A stretch of 64,000 nt of DNA from an uncultured Pelagibacteraceae bacterium (GCA_902623495.1 CACNTW010000001.1:62001-126000), one strand, 5' to 3'. Numbered from the stretch's first letter, positions 51,451 through 60,603 are shown. Made by a program: numbers and translations. Notes: generated from the sequence alone by a model not told the origin.

Positions 51451-52758
51451 ATGTTAAATATAAAAAGAATATTTGAGACGATTGCAGATGCCGGTCAAAA
51501 AATTTTAGAGAAAAAATCACTAAAAAAATTCTCTAAAAAAAGGGATTTGATTGAGCTATGTGATGATTTGTTATCATCTAAAGGAGCAGCATTTGGAATC
51601 ACATTAGCTAGAGATATTCTTTTTAGATATCATAACTTATCTCATGAAGATAAATTAAGATTCTTGCTTCAAGTAAATGAAAAATATAAACCCGATACAG
51701 CAAATATTGACAATGCTATTAAAGATTATACCGAAAATAAAAATAGTAGATCAATTTTAAATTTATCAAGAATTACATCAGGAACTAGAAAAGAATTATT
51801 TGTTAGATTAAACATGGCTCCTAATGGAACGGCTGAGATTGTTTCTTTAAGAGAAGATCTACAAATTTTTTTATTAAAAAACCCTGAATTAAAAGAATTA
51901 GATTACGATTTGATTGATATATTTAAAAATTGGTTCAATCCTGGATTTTTAAAATTAAGAAAAATTACTTGGGATACAAAAGCTGCAATATTAGAAAAAT
52001 TATTAAAATATGAAAAAGTTCATTCAATGAAAGATATGAACGAATTGAAAATTAGATTAGGAGAAAATAGAAGATTTTTTGCTTATTTTCATCCAGCATT
52101 AGAAGATGAACCAATAATTTTTGTTGAGATTGCACTAACGAAAGGTTTGGCAAAATCTATTCAAGAATTGACAAGACCTAATGATGGAAAAAATGAAAAT
52201 TATGATACAGCTACATTTTATTCAATTAGCAACTGTCAAGAGGGTCTTTCAAGAGTTACGCTTGGTAACTTCTTAATCAAGAGAGTGGTATATGAGTTAC
52301 AAGAAGAGTTACCTGATGTTAAAAATTTTGGCACCTTATCACCCATGCAAGGTTTTGCAGATTGGGTAAAATCTTCAGAAAATGAGAAAATTAGTGAAAT
52401 AGTACAAAAAGATAATTTTGTAAAAGTTGAGTTTTTAAAATCATTAGATCTTAAAATTGGAGATAGAAAATTTATTGATAATAAAGATTTACTTACAAAA
52501 CTTGCTTTAAATTACTTAGCTGTACAAAAAAATGATCTAGGTTTTCCTATAAATGATGTGTGCAGGTTTCATTTAAAAAATGGAGCTGAAATTGACGATA
52601 TCGTAGTTAATGCTAACGTTTCTGATGTAGGATTTAAAAGGTCATTTGGAATAATGGTTAATTACAAATATGAACTTGGGAAAATTGAACAAAATCATCA
52701 AGAGTATGTAAACGAAAAAAAAATTAATATATCAAGCAAACTCAAAAAATATGTCTAG
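51451..52758 (+). CDS. Malonyl-CoA decarboxylase
   Basis: The 435-residue MCD protein has two parts: an N-terminal helical domain (LIELCDDLLSSKGAAFGITLARDIL) and a C-terminal acetyltransferase-like catalytic domain. Catalytic Ser and His motifs are FGTLSPMQGFADWV and VCRFHLKNGAEID, followed by GFKRSFGIMVNYKYEL. It converts malonyl-CoA to acetyl-CoA and CO2. It lies behind a TRAP transporter and opposite a CoA-transferase, which together would complete malonate use. The 3' end overlaps dusA by 8 bases. Confidence 0.93.
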   Translation: MLNIKRIFETIADAGQKILEKKSLKKFSKKRDLIELCDDLLSSKGAAFGITLARDILFRYHNLSHEDKLRFLLQVNEKYKPDTANIDNAIKDYTENKNSRSILNLSRITSGTRKELFVRLNMAPNGTAEIVSLREDLQIFLLKNPELKELDYDLIDIFKNWFNPGFLKLRKITWDTKAAILEKLLKYEKVHSMKDMNELKIRLGENRRFFAYFHPALEDEPIIFVEIALTKGLAKSIQELTRPNDGKNENYDTATFYSISNCQEGLSRVTLGNFLIKRVVYELQEELPDVKNFGTLSPMQGFADWVKSSENEKISEIVQKDNFVKVEFLKSLDLKIGDRKFIDNKDLLTKLALNYLAVQKNDLGFPINDVCRFHLKNGAEIDDIVVNANVSDVGFKRSFGIMVNYKYELGKIEQNHQEYVNEKKINISSKLKKYV

Positions 52759-53752
52759 TTTAAATAGAACTGTTTCTGTTGCTCCAATGATGGACTGCAC
52801 AGACAAACATGAAAGATTTTTCTTAAGACTAATTAGTAAAAACGTTCTTCTCTATACTGAAATGATTGTATCAGAAGCTATTGATAGAGGAGATAAAAAG
52901 AAACTATTAGAATTTGATATGAGAGAAAAACCTGTTGCTCTGCAACTTGGTGGTTCTTCTCCAAAACTATTAGGAAATGCAGCATATTTAGGTGAAGAAT
53001 TTGGTTATGATGAAATAAATTTGAATTTAGGCTGTCCAAGTAAAAAAGTTCAGAAAAATAGATTTGGAGCTTGTTTAATTCAAGAACCTAATCTTGTAGC
53101 TGATTGCTTAAGTTCTATGATATCAAAAACTTCACTTCCCGTGACTGTCAAAACTAGAATTGGATACGACAATGTTGATCAATATGAAAATTTATATAAT
53201 TTTATAAATATTTTGAAAGATACAGGTGTTAAAACTTTTATAATTCATGCCAGAAAGGCAATGTTAGGAAAATTTACACCTAAACAAAATTTAAATATCC
53301 CACCATTAAAATATGAATATGTAAATAAATTAAAGAAAGATTTTCAAAATTTAGAAATAATTATAAATGGTGGCATAACTTCTACTGATCAAATTAAAGA
53401 ACATTTAAATAATGTTGATGGTGTTATGATTGGAAGATCTATTTATCATTCTCCTTACATGTTAGCAGATATTGAAAATAAAATTTTTAACAATAGTGAA
53501 GTTTTGACAAGACAAGAAGTTGTTGAGAAACTAATTGAGTATGTAAAAGAAGAGATAAAAAAAGGTACAAGATTAAATCAAATTATGAGACATACCCTTG
53601 GCTTATTTCATGGCCAAACTGGTTCAAGTTTTTGGAAAAGATATTTAAGTGAAAATATGTGTGTAAGAGATGCCGATGTTAAGAAAATTGATCACATAAT
53701 GGATAAAGTAAAGTTTAATCCACATAGTATATCGGCAGGGCAAATTGAATAA
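52751..53752 (+). CDS. dusA: tRNA-dihydrouridine synthase A
   Basis: DusA reduces uridines in the tRNA D loop with FMN and NADPH. The protein has 333 residues: VSVAPMMDCTDKHERFFLRLIS, LQLGGSSPKLLGNAAYLGEEFGYDEINLNLGCPSKKVQKNRFGACL (catalytic Cys in GCPS), VKTRIGYDN and the C-terminal helical tRNA-binding part (RLNQIMRHTLGLFHGQTGSSFWKRYLS). VAPMMDCTDKHER identifies the DusA branch. It overlaps both MCD upstream and the TSUP gene downstream. Confidence 0.94.
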   Translation: MSSLNRTVSVAPMMDCTDKHERFFLRLISKNVLLYTEMIVSEAIDRGDKKKLLEFDMREKPVALQLGGSSPKLLGNAAYLGEEFGYDEINLNLGCPSKKVQKNRFGACLIQEPNLVADCLSSMISKTSLPVTVKTRIGYDNVDQYENLYNFINILKDTGVKTFIIHARKAMLGKFTPKQNLNIPPLKYEYVNKLKKDFQNLEIIINGGITSTDQIKEHLNNVDGVMIGRSIYHSPYMLADIENKIFNNSEVLTRQEVVEKLIEYVKEEIKKGTRLNQIMRHTLGLFHGQTGSSFWKRYLSENMCVRDADVKKIDHIMDKVKFNPHSISAGQIE

Positions 53753-54578
53753 TACCCTTTTAGAGATTAATAATATTTATTTTATTTTTTTAATGATGGC
53801 AGCCGCTGTTCCGGTTGGTTTTTTTGCAGGTTTTTTTGGTATTGGTGGAGGATTAATCTCAGTTCCATTTTTATTTTTTGTATTTGAAGCATTTAATATA
53901 GATAAAGATTATTTAATGCATTTGTCTGTAGGGACAGCTTTTTCAATAACAATTTTAACAGCTACAGCCTCAGTATTAACTCATAGAAAGTATAATGCTG
54001 TTGATTTTAATATTATTAAAAATTATGGAACATTTGTGATAATTGGAGTTTTCTCTGGAACATTGATGGCAGCATTGATGAATACTAAAACTTTATTATT
54101 CTTTTTTTCTGCCGTTGTTTTCTTTTTTGGAGCTTACTTATTGTTACAAAGTGAAAAGAAAAAAAAAATTAAGAAAAAATTTAATATTTTCCCAAGAATA
54201 ATATTTGGATTTTTGTCAGGATTAATATCTGCTCCTATGGGCATTACAGGAGCTATGATGAATGTTCCTATACTAAGATACTTTGGTTATCCTATTAACT
54301 TAGCAATAGGAAGCTCTGCAGCTATTGGATTTATAATAGCTTTGTTTGGATCAATAGGATTTTTTACATCTGGCATGATGTTAAAAGCCGATATCCCACT
54401 TAGCATTGGATTTATAAATATACCTGCATTTATAATTTTTGTCCCAATAACCACATTTATGGCAAGGATTGGAGCAAAAACAGTACAAGATTTAGATAGA
54501 GTTAAAACACAAAGGTTATTTGGTGTTTTTCTTTATGTTATTGGTACTTTATTTTTATATAGATTTTTAGTGACTTAG
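53745..54578 (+). CDS. TSUP-family (TauE/SafE) membrane permease
   Basis: The 277-residue membrane protein has about eight hydrophobic segments and the duplicated TSUP motifs: AAAVPVGFFAGFFGIGGGLISVPFLFF and GFLSGLISAPMGITGAMMNVPILRYFGYP. Family members export sulfite, sulfoacetate or similar sulfur-organic compounds; substrate and direction here are unknown. The start is a TTG at 53745 inside dusA; the later ATGs would cut into the first helix. A structured GC-rich element follows the stop. Confidence 0.83.
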   Translation: MNNTLLEINNIYFIFLMMAAAVPVGFFAGFFGIGGGLISVPFLFFVFEAFNIDKDYLMHLSVGTAFSITILTATASVLTHRKYNAVDFNIIKNYGTFVIIGVFSGTLMAALMNTKTLLFFFSAVVFFFGAYLLLQSEKKKKIKKKFNIFPRIIFGFLSGLISAPMGITGAMMNVPILRYFGYPINLAIGSSAAIGFIIALFGSIGFFTSGMMLKADIPLSIGFINIPAFIIFVPITTFMARIGAKTVQDLDRVKTQRLFGVFLYVIGTLFLYRFLVT

Positions 54579-54613
54579 GAGACGAGGTGGTTTCAGTCTC
54601 CCTCCGCCACCTC
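54578..54613 (+). other. Compact GC-rich RNA element, possible pseudoknot or bidirectional terminator
   Basis: Two stems interlock here: GGAGAC (54578-54583) with GTCTCC (54596-54601), and GAGGTGG (54584-54590) with CCACCTC (54607-54613). Their order gives an H-type pseudoknot topology. It begins at the last base of the TSUP stop codon and lies in the only long convergent gap of the window (88 bases). No T-run follows on the plus strand. The segment CCCTCCGCCACC also resembles a tRNA-Ser 3' end, so a tRNA remnant is an alternative. Confidence 0.5.
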
Positions 54614-54666
54614 AATTACATATTAATCGATTCTCTAAAACTTTCTTAACTCTTTATAGTTGAATT

Positions 54667-56121
54667 TTAAATTTTTTGATCGTAATCCCCAACTTTACCG
54701 GTTTTTTGAATTAAATTATCAATAAATTCAAAGATTTTTATCTTTCTTTTTTCAGAAGTTGCGCTTTCAATTACTATTACTAACGAGGGTGTATTAGAAG
54801 ATGCTCTTATTAATCCCCAGGATCCATCTTTAAAAGAAAATCTTATTCCATTTACTGTTAGTATTTCATTAATTTCCTGATCATCAATTTTAATTTTATC
54901 TTCTTTAATTTTCTTAATCTCCTCAACCAATTTATCAATAACCTCATATTTTTCGCTATCTTTACAGTATGGACCCATTGTAGGACTTTGATAAGTTATT
55001 GGTATTTCTTTGAGAATTTCGCTAATCCTTTTTTCACTTTTATTTAGTAATTTACAAACTTGGATTGCAGAATTTATTCCATCGTCGTATCCGTAACCTA
55101 GAGGTTCATTAAAAAAGAAATGTCCACTTTTTTCAAATCCAGCTAAAGCTTTTTCAGCATTTACCTTTCTTTTGATATGAGAGTGTCCTGTTTTCCAATA
55201 AATTGTTTCACAATTATTTTCTTTTAATACTTTGTCATTTGAATATAGACCTGTGGATTTTACATCAACAATAAATTTACTATTTTTATGATCTTTTGAG
55301 AGATTTCTAGCAATTAAAAGCCCTATTTTATCTGAAAAAATTTCGTTACCTTTATCGTCAATAACACCAACTCTATCTCCGTCACCATCAAATCCAAATC
55401 CTATGTCTGCATTATTATCTTTCACAGCTTTTGAAATTGCATGTAACATTTCTAAATCTTCAGGATTAGGATTGTATTTTGGAAAAGTCCAATCCAGATT
55501 GCAATCAAGTTCAACGACTTCGCAACCAATACCTCTTAAAATTTCTGGTGCAAATATCCCTGCTGTTCCGTTACCACATGCAACAACTGCTTTAATTTTT
55601 TTATTTAATCTGTTTTTTGTTATTAGATCATTTTTATATATATCCTGAAAACCATCGATTTTTTTTACGTTGCCTTCTCCATTAATAAATTTTTGATGGA
55701 GTGTAATATCTTTTAGTTCTTTCATTTCTTCTGGTGCATGAGTAAGTCCTTTTTTGATACCCATTTTTACACCCGTCCAACCATTTTCATTATGACTAGC
55801 TGTAACCATTGCAATTGCATCTGAGTCTAGATTAAATTGTGCGAAGTAAACCATAGGGGATAAAGATAATCCTACATCCTCTATATTGCATCCAGTTGAA
55901 ACTAAACCCTCTTTTAATTTTTCTTTGATATGTTCACTGTAAGACCTGTAATCTTGGCCAACTATAATTCTTGGATTGTTTTTGTTTGTATGATTAATTA
56001 TTTGAGTTCCGAGACCTTTACCGAGTTGAACGATTCCATCATCATCTATGTCTTTTTCGTATACCCATCGTGCGTCATATTCCCGAAAGCCGTATGGATC
56101 AATTTTTCCCGAATTATTCAT
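54667..56121 (-). CDS. Phosphomannomutase/phosphoglucomutase
   Basis: This alpha-D-phosphohexomutase has 484 residues. The N-terminus has FREYDARWVYEKDIDDDG. The phosphoserine loop is AMVTASHNENGWTGVKMG, the Mg site is IGFGFDGDGDRVGVID, the sugar-binding loop is GFEKSGHFFFNEPLGYGYDDG, and the phosphate-binding C-terminal loop is LIRASSNTPSLVIVIE. It makes mannose-1-P or glucose-1-P for nucleotide sugars, supporting the several glycosyltransferases in the window. It is transcribed divergently from nrdA over 162 bases. Confidence 0.92.
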   Translation of the reverse strand: MNNSGKIDPYGFREYDARWVYEKDIDDDGIVQLGKGLGTQIINHTNKNNPRIIVGQDYRSYSEHIKEKLKEGLVSTGCNIEDVGLSLSPMVYFAQFNLDSDAIAMVTASHNENGWTGVKMGIKKGLTHAPEEMKELKDITLHQKFINGEGNVKKIDGFQDIYKNDLITKNRLNKKIKAVVACGNGTAGIFAPEILRGIGCEVVELDCNLDWTFPKYNPNPEDLEMLHAISKAVKDNNADIGFGFDGDGDRVGVIDDKGNEIFSDKIGLLIARNLSKDHKNSKFIVDVKSTGLYSNDKVLKENNCETIYWKTGHSHIKRKVNAEKALAGFEKSGHFFFNEPLGYGYDDGINSAIQVCKLLNKSEKRISEILKEIPITYQSPTMGPYCKDSEKYEVIDKLVEEIKKIKEDKIKIDDQEINEILTVNGIRFSFKDGSWGLIRASSNTPSLVIVIESATSEKRKIKIFEFIDNLIQKTGKVGDYDQKI

Positions 56122-56195
56122 GTGGATATATGTACATTTTTTTTAAATTTTTATTGATAAATATTTAATAAGTTCTATAAATGTTCTATTGATTT

Positions 56196-56242
56196 ACAAT
56201 TTATATAGTATATCAGGTAAATCTACACACTATATCTAGTTA
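56196..56242 (+). promoter_or_regulatory. Tandem NrdR boxes upstream of nrdAB
   Basis: Two 16-base sites match the NrdR consensus ACACTATATATAGTGT at 13 of 16 positions each: ACAATTTATATAGTAT (56196-56211) and ACACTATATCTAGTTA (56227-56242). Their starts are 31 bases apart, the three-helical-turn spacing of known NrdR operators. This predicts repression of nrdAB by NrdR in response to ATP/dATP. Confidence 0.82.
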
Positions 56243-56283
56243 TTTACTAGATTTTTTAGTATAAAGATAAAAAAGGGAGTTTA

Positions 56284-58221
56284 ATGAACAAAATATTGTC
56301 TCAGGCAATCAGGAAGGCTGTCTCTGATTATAAACCAGCGGAAAAAATCAGCAATAATGACAAAAGACCAGACTTATTTTCACTAAATAACAACACAGAG
56401 TTGTTTCAAAATTCTAAAGGGATAACTATTAAAATAGATAGATCTAGAGATAACAATTTAACAGATTTTGGAAGAGCAACACTAAGCGACAGATACCTTG
56501 GAGAAAACGAGTCTTTCCAAGATTTATTTGCAAGAGTAGCGAGTCATTATGCAGATGACAACTTACACGCGCAAAGACTTTACAACTACATAAGTAACTT
56601 ATGGTTCATGCCAGCAACACCAGTTTTATCAAATGGTGGGACAAAAAGAGGTTTACCAATTTCCTGTTTCTTAAATGAAGCAGGGGATAGCTTAACTGGA
56701 ATATTAGATCTATGGAGTGAAAATGTTTGGTTGGCTGCCAAAGGCGGAGGTATTGGAAGTTATTGGGGCAACTTAAGATCCATTGGAGAAAAAATTGGAA
56801 GAGTTGGAAAAACTTCAGGAATTATTCCTTTCATCAAAGTTATGGACTCTTTGACAATGGCGATCAGTCAAGGTTCTTTAAGAAGAGGATCAGCAGCTTG
56901 TTATCTTCCAATTGATCATCCGGAGATAGAAGAATTTATTGAAATGAGAAGACCAACAGGTGGTGATCCAAATAGAAGATCATTAAATTTACACCATGGT
57001 GTTTTAGTTTCAGATGCATTTATGAGAGCTGTTGAGTTAGACGAACAGTGGGCACTAAAAAGTCCAAAAGATCATTCAGTACAAGCTACTGTTTCAGCAA
57101 GAAATTTATGGATTAGATTATTAACTGCAAGAATTGAAACTGGAGAACCTTACATTGTTTTCATTGATACAGTTAATAGAATGATACCTCAACATCATAA
57201 GCTTGCTGGTTTAACTGTTAAGACATCTAACTTGTGTAGCGAAATAACTTTACCAACAGGAATTGATAAAGAGGGTAGAGATAGAACGGCAGTATGTTGT
57301 TTATCATCTTTAAATTTAGAAACTTATGATGAATGGAAAGACGATGAAAACTTTGTTCCAGACGTAATGAGATTTTTAGATAATGTATTAACGGACTTTA
57401 CTGAAAAAGCACCTGAGTCATTTAGTGATGCAGTTTATTCAGCATTAAAAGAGAGAAGTGTTGGTCTAGGTGTTATGGGACTTCATTCATTTTTCCAACA
57501 AAAAATGATCCCCTTCGAGTCTGTAATGAGTAAAGTTTGGAATAAAAAAATATTTGAAAACATTCAAAAACAAGTTGATCAAGCTTCAAAAGATTTGGCT
57601 AATGAAAGAGGTGCATGTCCAGATGCAGCAGATTATGGAATTAATGAAAGATTTTCAAATAAAACTGCAATAGCTCCTACTGCTTCAATTTCAATTATTT
57701 GTGGTGGAACATCCCCTGGTGTAGAGCCAATTGCTGCAAATAGCTACACACACAAAACTTTGTCTGGATCATTTAATGTTAGAAATAAATATCTAAGTAA
57801 ATTATTAGAAAAACACGGTAAAAATGATGATGAAACATGGTCAAGTATCACGACTAATCAAGGATCAGTTTCTCATCTCGATTTTTTAACTCAACAAGAA
57901 AAAGACGTGTTTAAAACTGCTTTTGAATTAGACCAGAAATGGATTGTGGAGTTAGGTGCAGATAGAACACCTCATATTTCACAAGCACAATCAATAAATA
58001 TATTTATACCTGCAGATATTCATAAAAGGGACTTACATCAAATCCACTTCCAAGCTTGGAAAAAAGGATTGAAGAGCCTTTATTACTGCAGATCTAAATC
58101 AATACAAAGAGCGGAAAACGTAAACGATGCAAATTCTACAGATGTAACTGCAAATGTTTACAAATCTAAGAAACAAGAAAATCAACAACCAGAATATGAG
58201 GAGTGTTTATCATGTCAGTAG
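56284..58221 (+). CDS. nrdA: Ribonucleoside-diphosphate reductase alpha subunit (class I)
   Basis: NrdA reduces ribonucleoside diphosphates with the radical supplied by NrdB. Seen are FMPATPVLSNGGTKRGLPISCFLNE (active-site Cys), AAKGGGIGSYWGNLRSIGE, LGVMGLHSFFQQKMI, PTASISIICGGTSPGVEP and the C-terminal redox pair YEECLSCQ. At 645 residues it is short. The N-terminus goes almost directly into the catalytic core, so the ATP-cone overall-activity domain seems missing. AAAGGGAG precedes the ATG. The 3' end overlaps nrdB by 10 bases. Confidence 0.95.
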   Translation: MNKILSQAIRKAVSDYKPAEKISNNDKRPDLFSLNNNTELFQNSKGITIKIDRSRDNNLTDFGRATLSDRYLGENESFQDLFARVASHYADDNLHAQRLYNYISNLWFMPATPVLSNGGTKRGLPISCFLNEAGDSLTGILDLWSENVWLAAKGGGIGSYWGNLRSIGEKIGRVGKTSGIIPFIKVMDSLTMAISQGSLRRGSAACYLPIDHPEIEEFIEMRRPTGGDPNRRSLNLHHGVLVSDAFMRAVELDEQWALKSPKDHSVQATVSARNLWIRLLTARIETGEPYIVFIDTVNRMIPQHHKLAGLTVKTSNLCSEITLPTGIDKEGRDRTAVCCLSSLNLETYDEWKDDENFVPDVMRFLDNVLTDFTEKAPESFSDAVYSALKERSVGLGVMGLHSFFQQKMIPFESVMSKVWNKKIFENIQKQVDQASKDLANERGACPDAADYGINERFSNKTAIAPTASISIICGGTSPGVEPIAANSYTHKTLSGSFNVRNKYLSKLLEKHGKNDDETWSSITTNQGSVSHLDFLTQQEKDVFKTAFELDQKWIVELGADRTPHISQAQSINIFIPADIHKRDLHQIHFQAWKKGLKSLYYCRSKSIQRAENVNDANSTDVTANVYKSKKQENQQPEYEECLSCQ

Positions 58222-59225
58222 AAAGTCTAAATGATACAAAACAAAAAATTATAGAACCAAAAAAAATGGGTTTATTAGTTGAGAACCCAGTTTATAAACC
58301 ATTCAGATACCCATGGTGTTATGATGCTTGGTTAACTCAACAAAGAATTCATTGGTTACCAGAGGAAGTTCCACTTGGTGATGATGTTAGAGATTGGCAA
58401 AAAAATCTTTCTGAATCAGAAAAAAATTTATTAACTCAAATTTTTAGATTTTTTACTCAAGCAGATGTTGAAGTTAACAACTGTTACTTAAGACATTATA
58501 CAACTGTATTTAAGCCAACAGAAGTTTTAATGATGATGACAGCATTTGCTTCTATGGAGACAGTCCATGTAGCAGCTTATTCACATCTATTAGATACAAT
58601 TGGAATGCCAGAATCAGAATATTCTGCTTTCATGAAATACAAAGAGATGAAAGATAAATATGATTACATGCAAAACTTTAATGTAAACTCAAAAGAGGAT
58701 ATCGCAAAAACTGTTGCAGTATTTAGTGCCTTTACAGAAGGTCTTCAATTGTTTGCAAGTTTTGCAATTTTATTAAACTTTCCAAGACACAACAAACTTA
58801 AAGGAATGGGTCAAATAGTTACTTGGTCGGTAAGAGATGAAACTCTTCATTGTAATTCTATGATTAGAATTTTTAAAGAGTTCATTAAAGAAAATCCTGA
58901 GATTTGGACACCAAAACTTAAAAAAGAACTTTATGAAGCTTGCAGAACTATAATTGAACATGAAGATGCATTTATTGATCTAGCTTTTGAAATGGGTCCA
59001 ATGCAAGGTTTAACTGCTCAAGAAGTTAAAGATTATATAAGGTTCATTGGAAACAGAAGATTAACTCAGTTAGGTCTTGAACCAATATATGATGTTCAGA
59101 AAAATCCATTAACATGGTTAGACACGATGTTAAATGCAGTAGAGCATATGAACTTCTTTGAAGGTAGAGCCACTGAATATTCAAAAGCATCTACACAAGG
59201 TAATTGGATAGACGCTTTTTCCTAG
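58212..59225 (+). CDS. nrdB: Ribonucleoside-diphosphate reductase beta subunit (class Ia-type)
   Basis: I choose ATG 58212 over 58203 because GAGGAGTG lies before it and the start fits the nrdA overlap. Diiron ligands are visible: Asp in FFTQADVEVNN, Glu and His in METVHVAAY, Glu in FTEGLQLF, and Glu and His in VRDETLHCNS. The Tyr of METVHVAAY sits at the E. coli Tyr122 position, so a tyrosyl radical enzyme is expected. With 337 residues it has normal length. It works with NrdA. Confidence 0.95.
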   Translation: MSVESLNDTKQKIIEPKKMGLLVENPVYKPFRYPWCYDAWLTQQRIHWLPEEVPLGDDVRDWQKNLSESEKNLLTQIFRFFTQADVEVNNCYLRHYTTVFKPTEVLMMMTAFASMETVHVAAYSHLLDTIGMPESEYSAFMKYKEMKDKYDYMQNFNVNSKEDIAKTVAVFSAFTEGLQLFASFAILLNFPRHNKLKGMGQIVTWSVRDETLHCNSMIRIFKEFIKENPEIWTPKLKKELYEACRTIIEHEDAFIDLAFEMGPMQGLTAQEVKDYIRFIGNRRLTQLGLEPIYDVQKNPLTWLDTMLNAVEHMNFFEGRATEYSKASTQGNWIDAFS

Positions 59226-59231
59226 GATTAA

Positions 59232-59486
59232 GTGATAGTAAGTCCCTGTATAAGTATTTGTAAAACTGATCCAGTATCAGGTCTATGTTATGGATGTGGA
59301 AGATCTGATGAAGAGAAAAAAATCTGGAAGGATCCCGATACAACAGATAATTGGAAAAATAATAATTTGAAAGAAATTGAGAATAGACTTTCAGGCTGGC
59401 AATTAGAAGGTTTTAAGAAATCATATAAGAATAAGGTCGAAAAGGGTATCTCATTATATAAAGAGAAACTAAAATCAAATATTTAG
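59232..59486 (+). CDS. DUF1289 family small protein
   Basis: The 84-residue protein starts at GTG 59232, six bases after nrdB. The N-terminal motif SPCISICKTDPVSGLCYGCGRS has the four conserved Cys of DUF1289, which probably bind a metal or Fe-S cluster, followed by a helical Lys-rich tail (ENRLSGWQLEGFKKSYKNK). Function is unknown. The tight spacing suggests cotranscription with nrdAB. Confidence 0.85.
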   Translation: MIVSPCISICKTDPVSGLCYGCGRSDEEKKIWKDPDTTDNWKNNNLKEIENRLSGWQLEGFKKSYKNKVEKGISLYKEKLKSNI

Positions 59487-59586
59487 TTACTTTTATTTAA
59501 TAATCGTATTTGGGTGTGGTCAAATGGTCCTTGTATTAGCAATTTCACTTTGATTATATAAATTTTAACTTTACGAGAGGAAAACA

Positions 59587-60558
59587 ATGAAAAAAACGTT
59601 AAATTTGTTACTTAGCGCTATTTTAGTAGTTACATCATTCATTGGTTTGGGAAATGTTGCCGTTGCTGACGGTCATGGTTTTCCATCTAAACCAATTGAA
59701 GTTGTTACTCACGCCGGTTTAGGTGGAGGAACTGATACAACTGCAAGAATGTTGTTAATTAGAACAAGAAAAAATCTTAAAAATAACGCTTACATCACTC
59801 CAAAAAGAGGTGATGCAGGTAATAAGGCAATGGCTTACGTAAAATCGAAGCCTAGAGATGGTCATACAGTACTAGCTATTACGCCAACTCATTTATTTAG
59901 AATGGCTAGAGGACAAGCGGAGCTGACAATTGATGATTTTGTTGGTGTTGCAAGAACTACAGTTGACCCAATTGTAATATTTGTAAATGCAAAAAGTCCT
60001 TACAAAACAATTGAAGATTTAATTAAAGCTGGTCAAAAAAAACCAATTAAATATGGTGGTACTAACGTAGGAAGTGTTGATCATATTTCAGGATTAATAT
60101 TCGCAAGGGAAGCAAAAACAAAAATTGCTTTTGTACCATTCGAAGGTGGTGGAGCGATAATGACTAGTTTAGTAGGAAATCAAATCGAAGCTGCTGGATT
60201 AAACCTAGATGAAGGTAAAGATCAATTAGATGCAGGTGAATTGAGAGTACTAGCAGTAATGGCAGATGAAAGAATGTCTGCATTACCAGATACACCAACT
60301 TTAAAAGAAAAAGGTATTAATGCATCTTTTGCTACAGTTAGAGGTGTTGTTGTGCTTAAAGGTACACCACAAAAAACTATTGATACTCTTGAAAAAGGAT
60401 TCCTTAAAGCAATGAAACATCCAGTTTACCAAAACTATTTACAAGGTGCTGGTTTGGATGCATCAAGTGTTGCTGGAGCTAAAGCTTGGGATGCTGAAAT
60501 TAAATCTATTTACAAAGAAGCAAGAGCTGCTTTAGTAAGTTTAGGTTTAGCTAAATAA
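59587..60558 (+). CDS. tctC: Tripartite tricarboxylate transporter substrate-binding protein (second set)
   Basis: The TctC/Bug-type binding protein has 323 residues with a signal peptide (KKTLNLLLSAILVVTSFIGLGNVAVA). Family motifs are FPSKPIEVVTHAGLGGGTDTTARML, KYGGTNVGSVDHISGLIFA, FVPFEGGGAIMTSLVGNQIEAAG and MADERMSALPDTPTLKEKG. GAGAGGAAAAC precedes the ATG. It delivers a carboxylate to the TctBA genes downstream. The following MmgE/PrpD gene hints at a citrate-, methylcitrate- or itaconate-like ligand, which is inferred. Confidence 0.92.
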   Translation: MKKTLNLLLSAILVVTSFIGLGNVAVADGHGFPSKPIEVVTHAGLGGGTDTTARMLLIRTRKNLKNNAYITPKRGDAGNKAMAYVKSKPRDGHTVLAITPTHLFRMARGQAELTIDDFVGVARTTVDPIVIFVNAKSPYKTIEDLIKAGQKKPIKYGGTNVGSVDHISGLIFAREAKTKIAFVPFEGGGAIMTSLVGNQIEAAGLNLDEGKDQLDAGELRVLAVMADERMSALPDTPTLKEKGINASFATVRGVVVLKGTPQKTIDTLEKGFLKAMKHPVYQNYLQGAGLDASSVAGAKAWDAEIKSIYKEARAALVSLGLAK

Positions 60559-60570
60559 TTTCAAATAATT

Positions 60571-60594
60571 AATGGGGGTTATACAACCCCCATT
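60571..60594 (+). promoter_or_regulatory. Hairpin between second tctC and tctB
   Basis: AATGGGGGTT (60571-60580) pairs perfectly with AACCCCCATT (60585-60594) around the loop ATAC. It lies 12 bases after the tctC stop and 9 bases before the tctB ATG. Only TAAATC follows, so it has no T-run and is better read as an mRNA stabiliser or translation brake than as a strong terminator. Confidence 0.78.
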
Positions 60595-60603
60595 TAAATC
60601 AAA

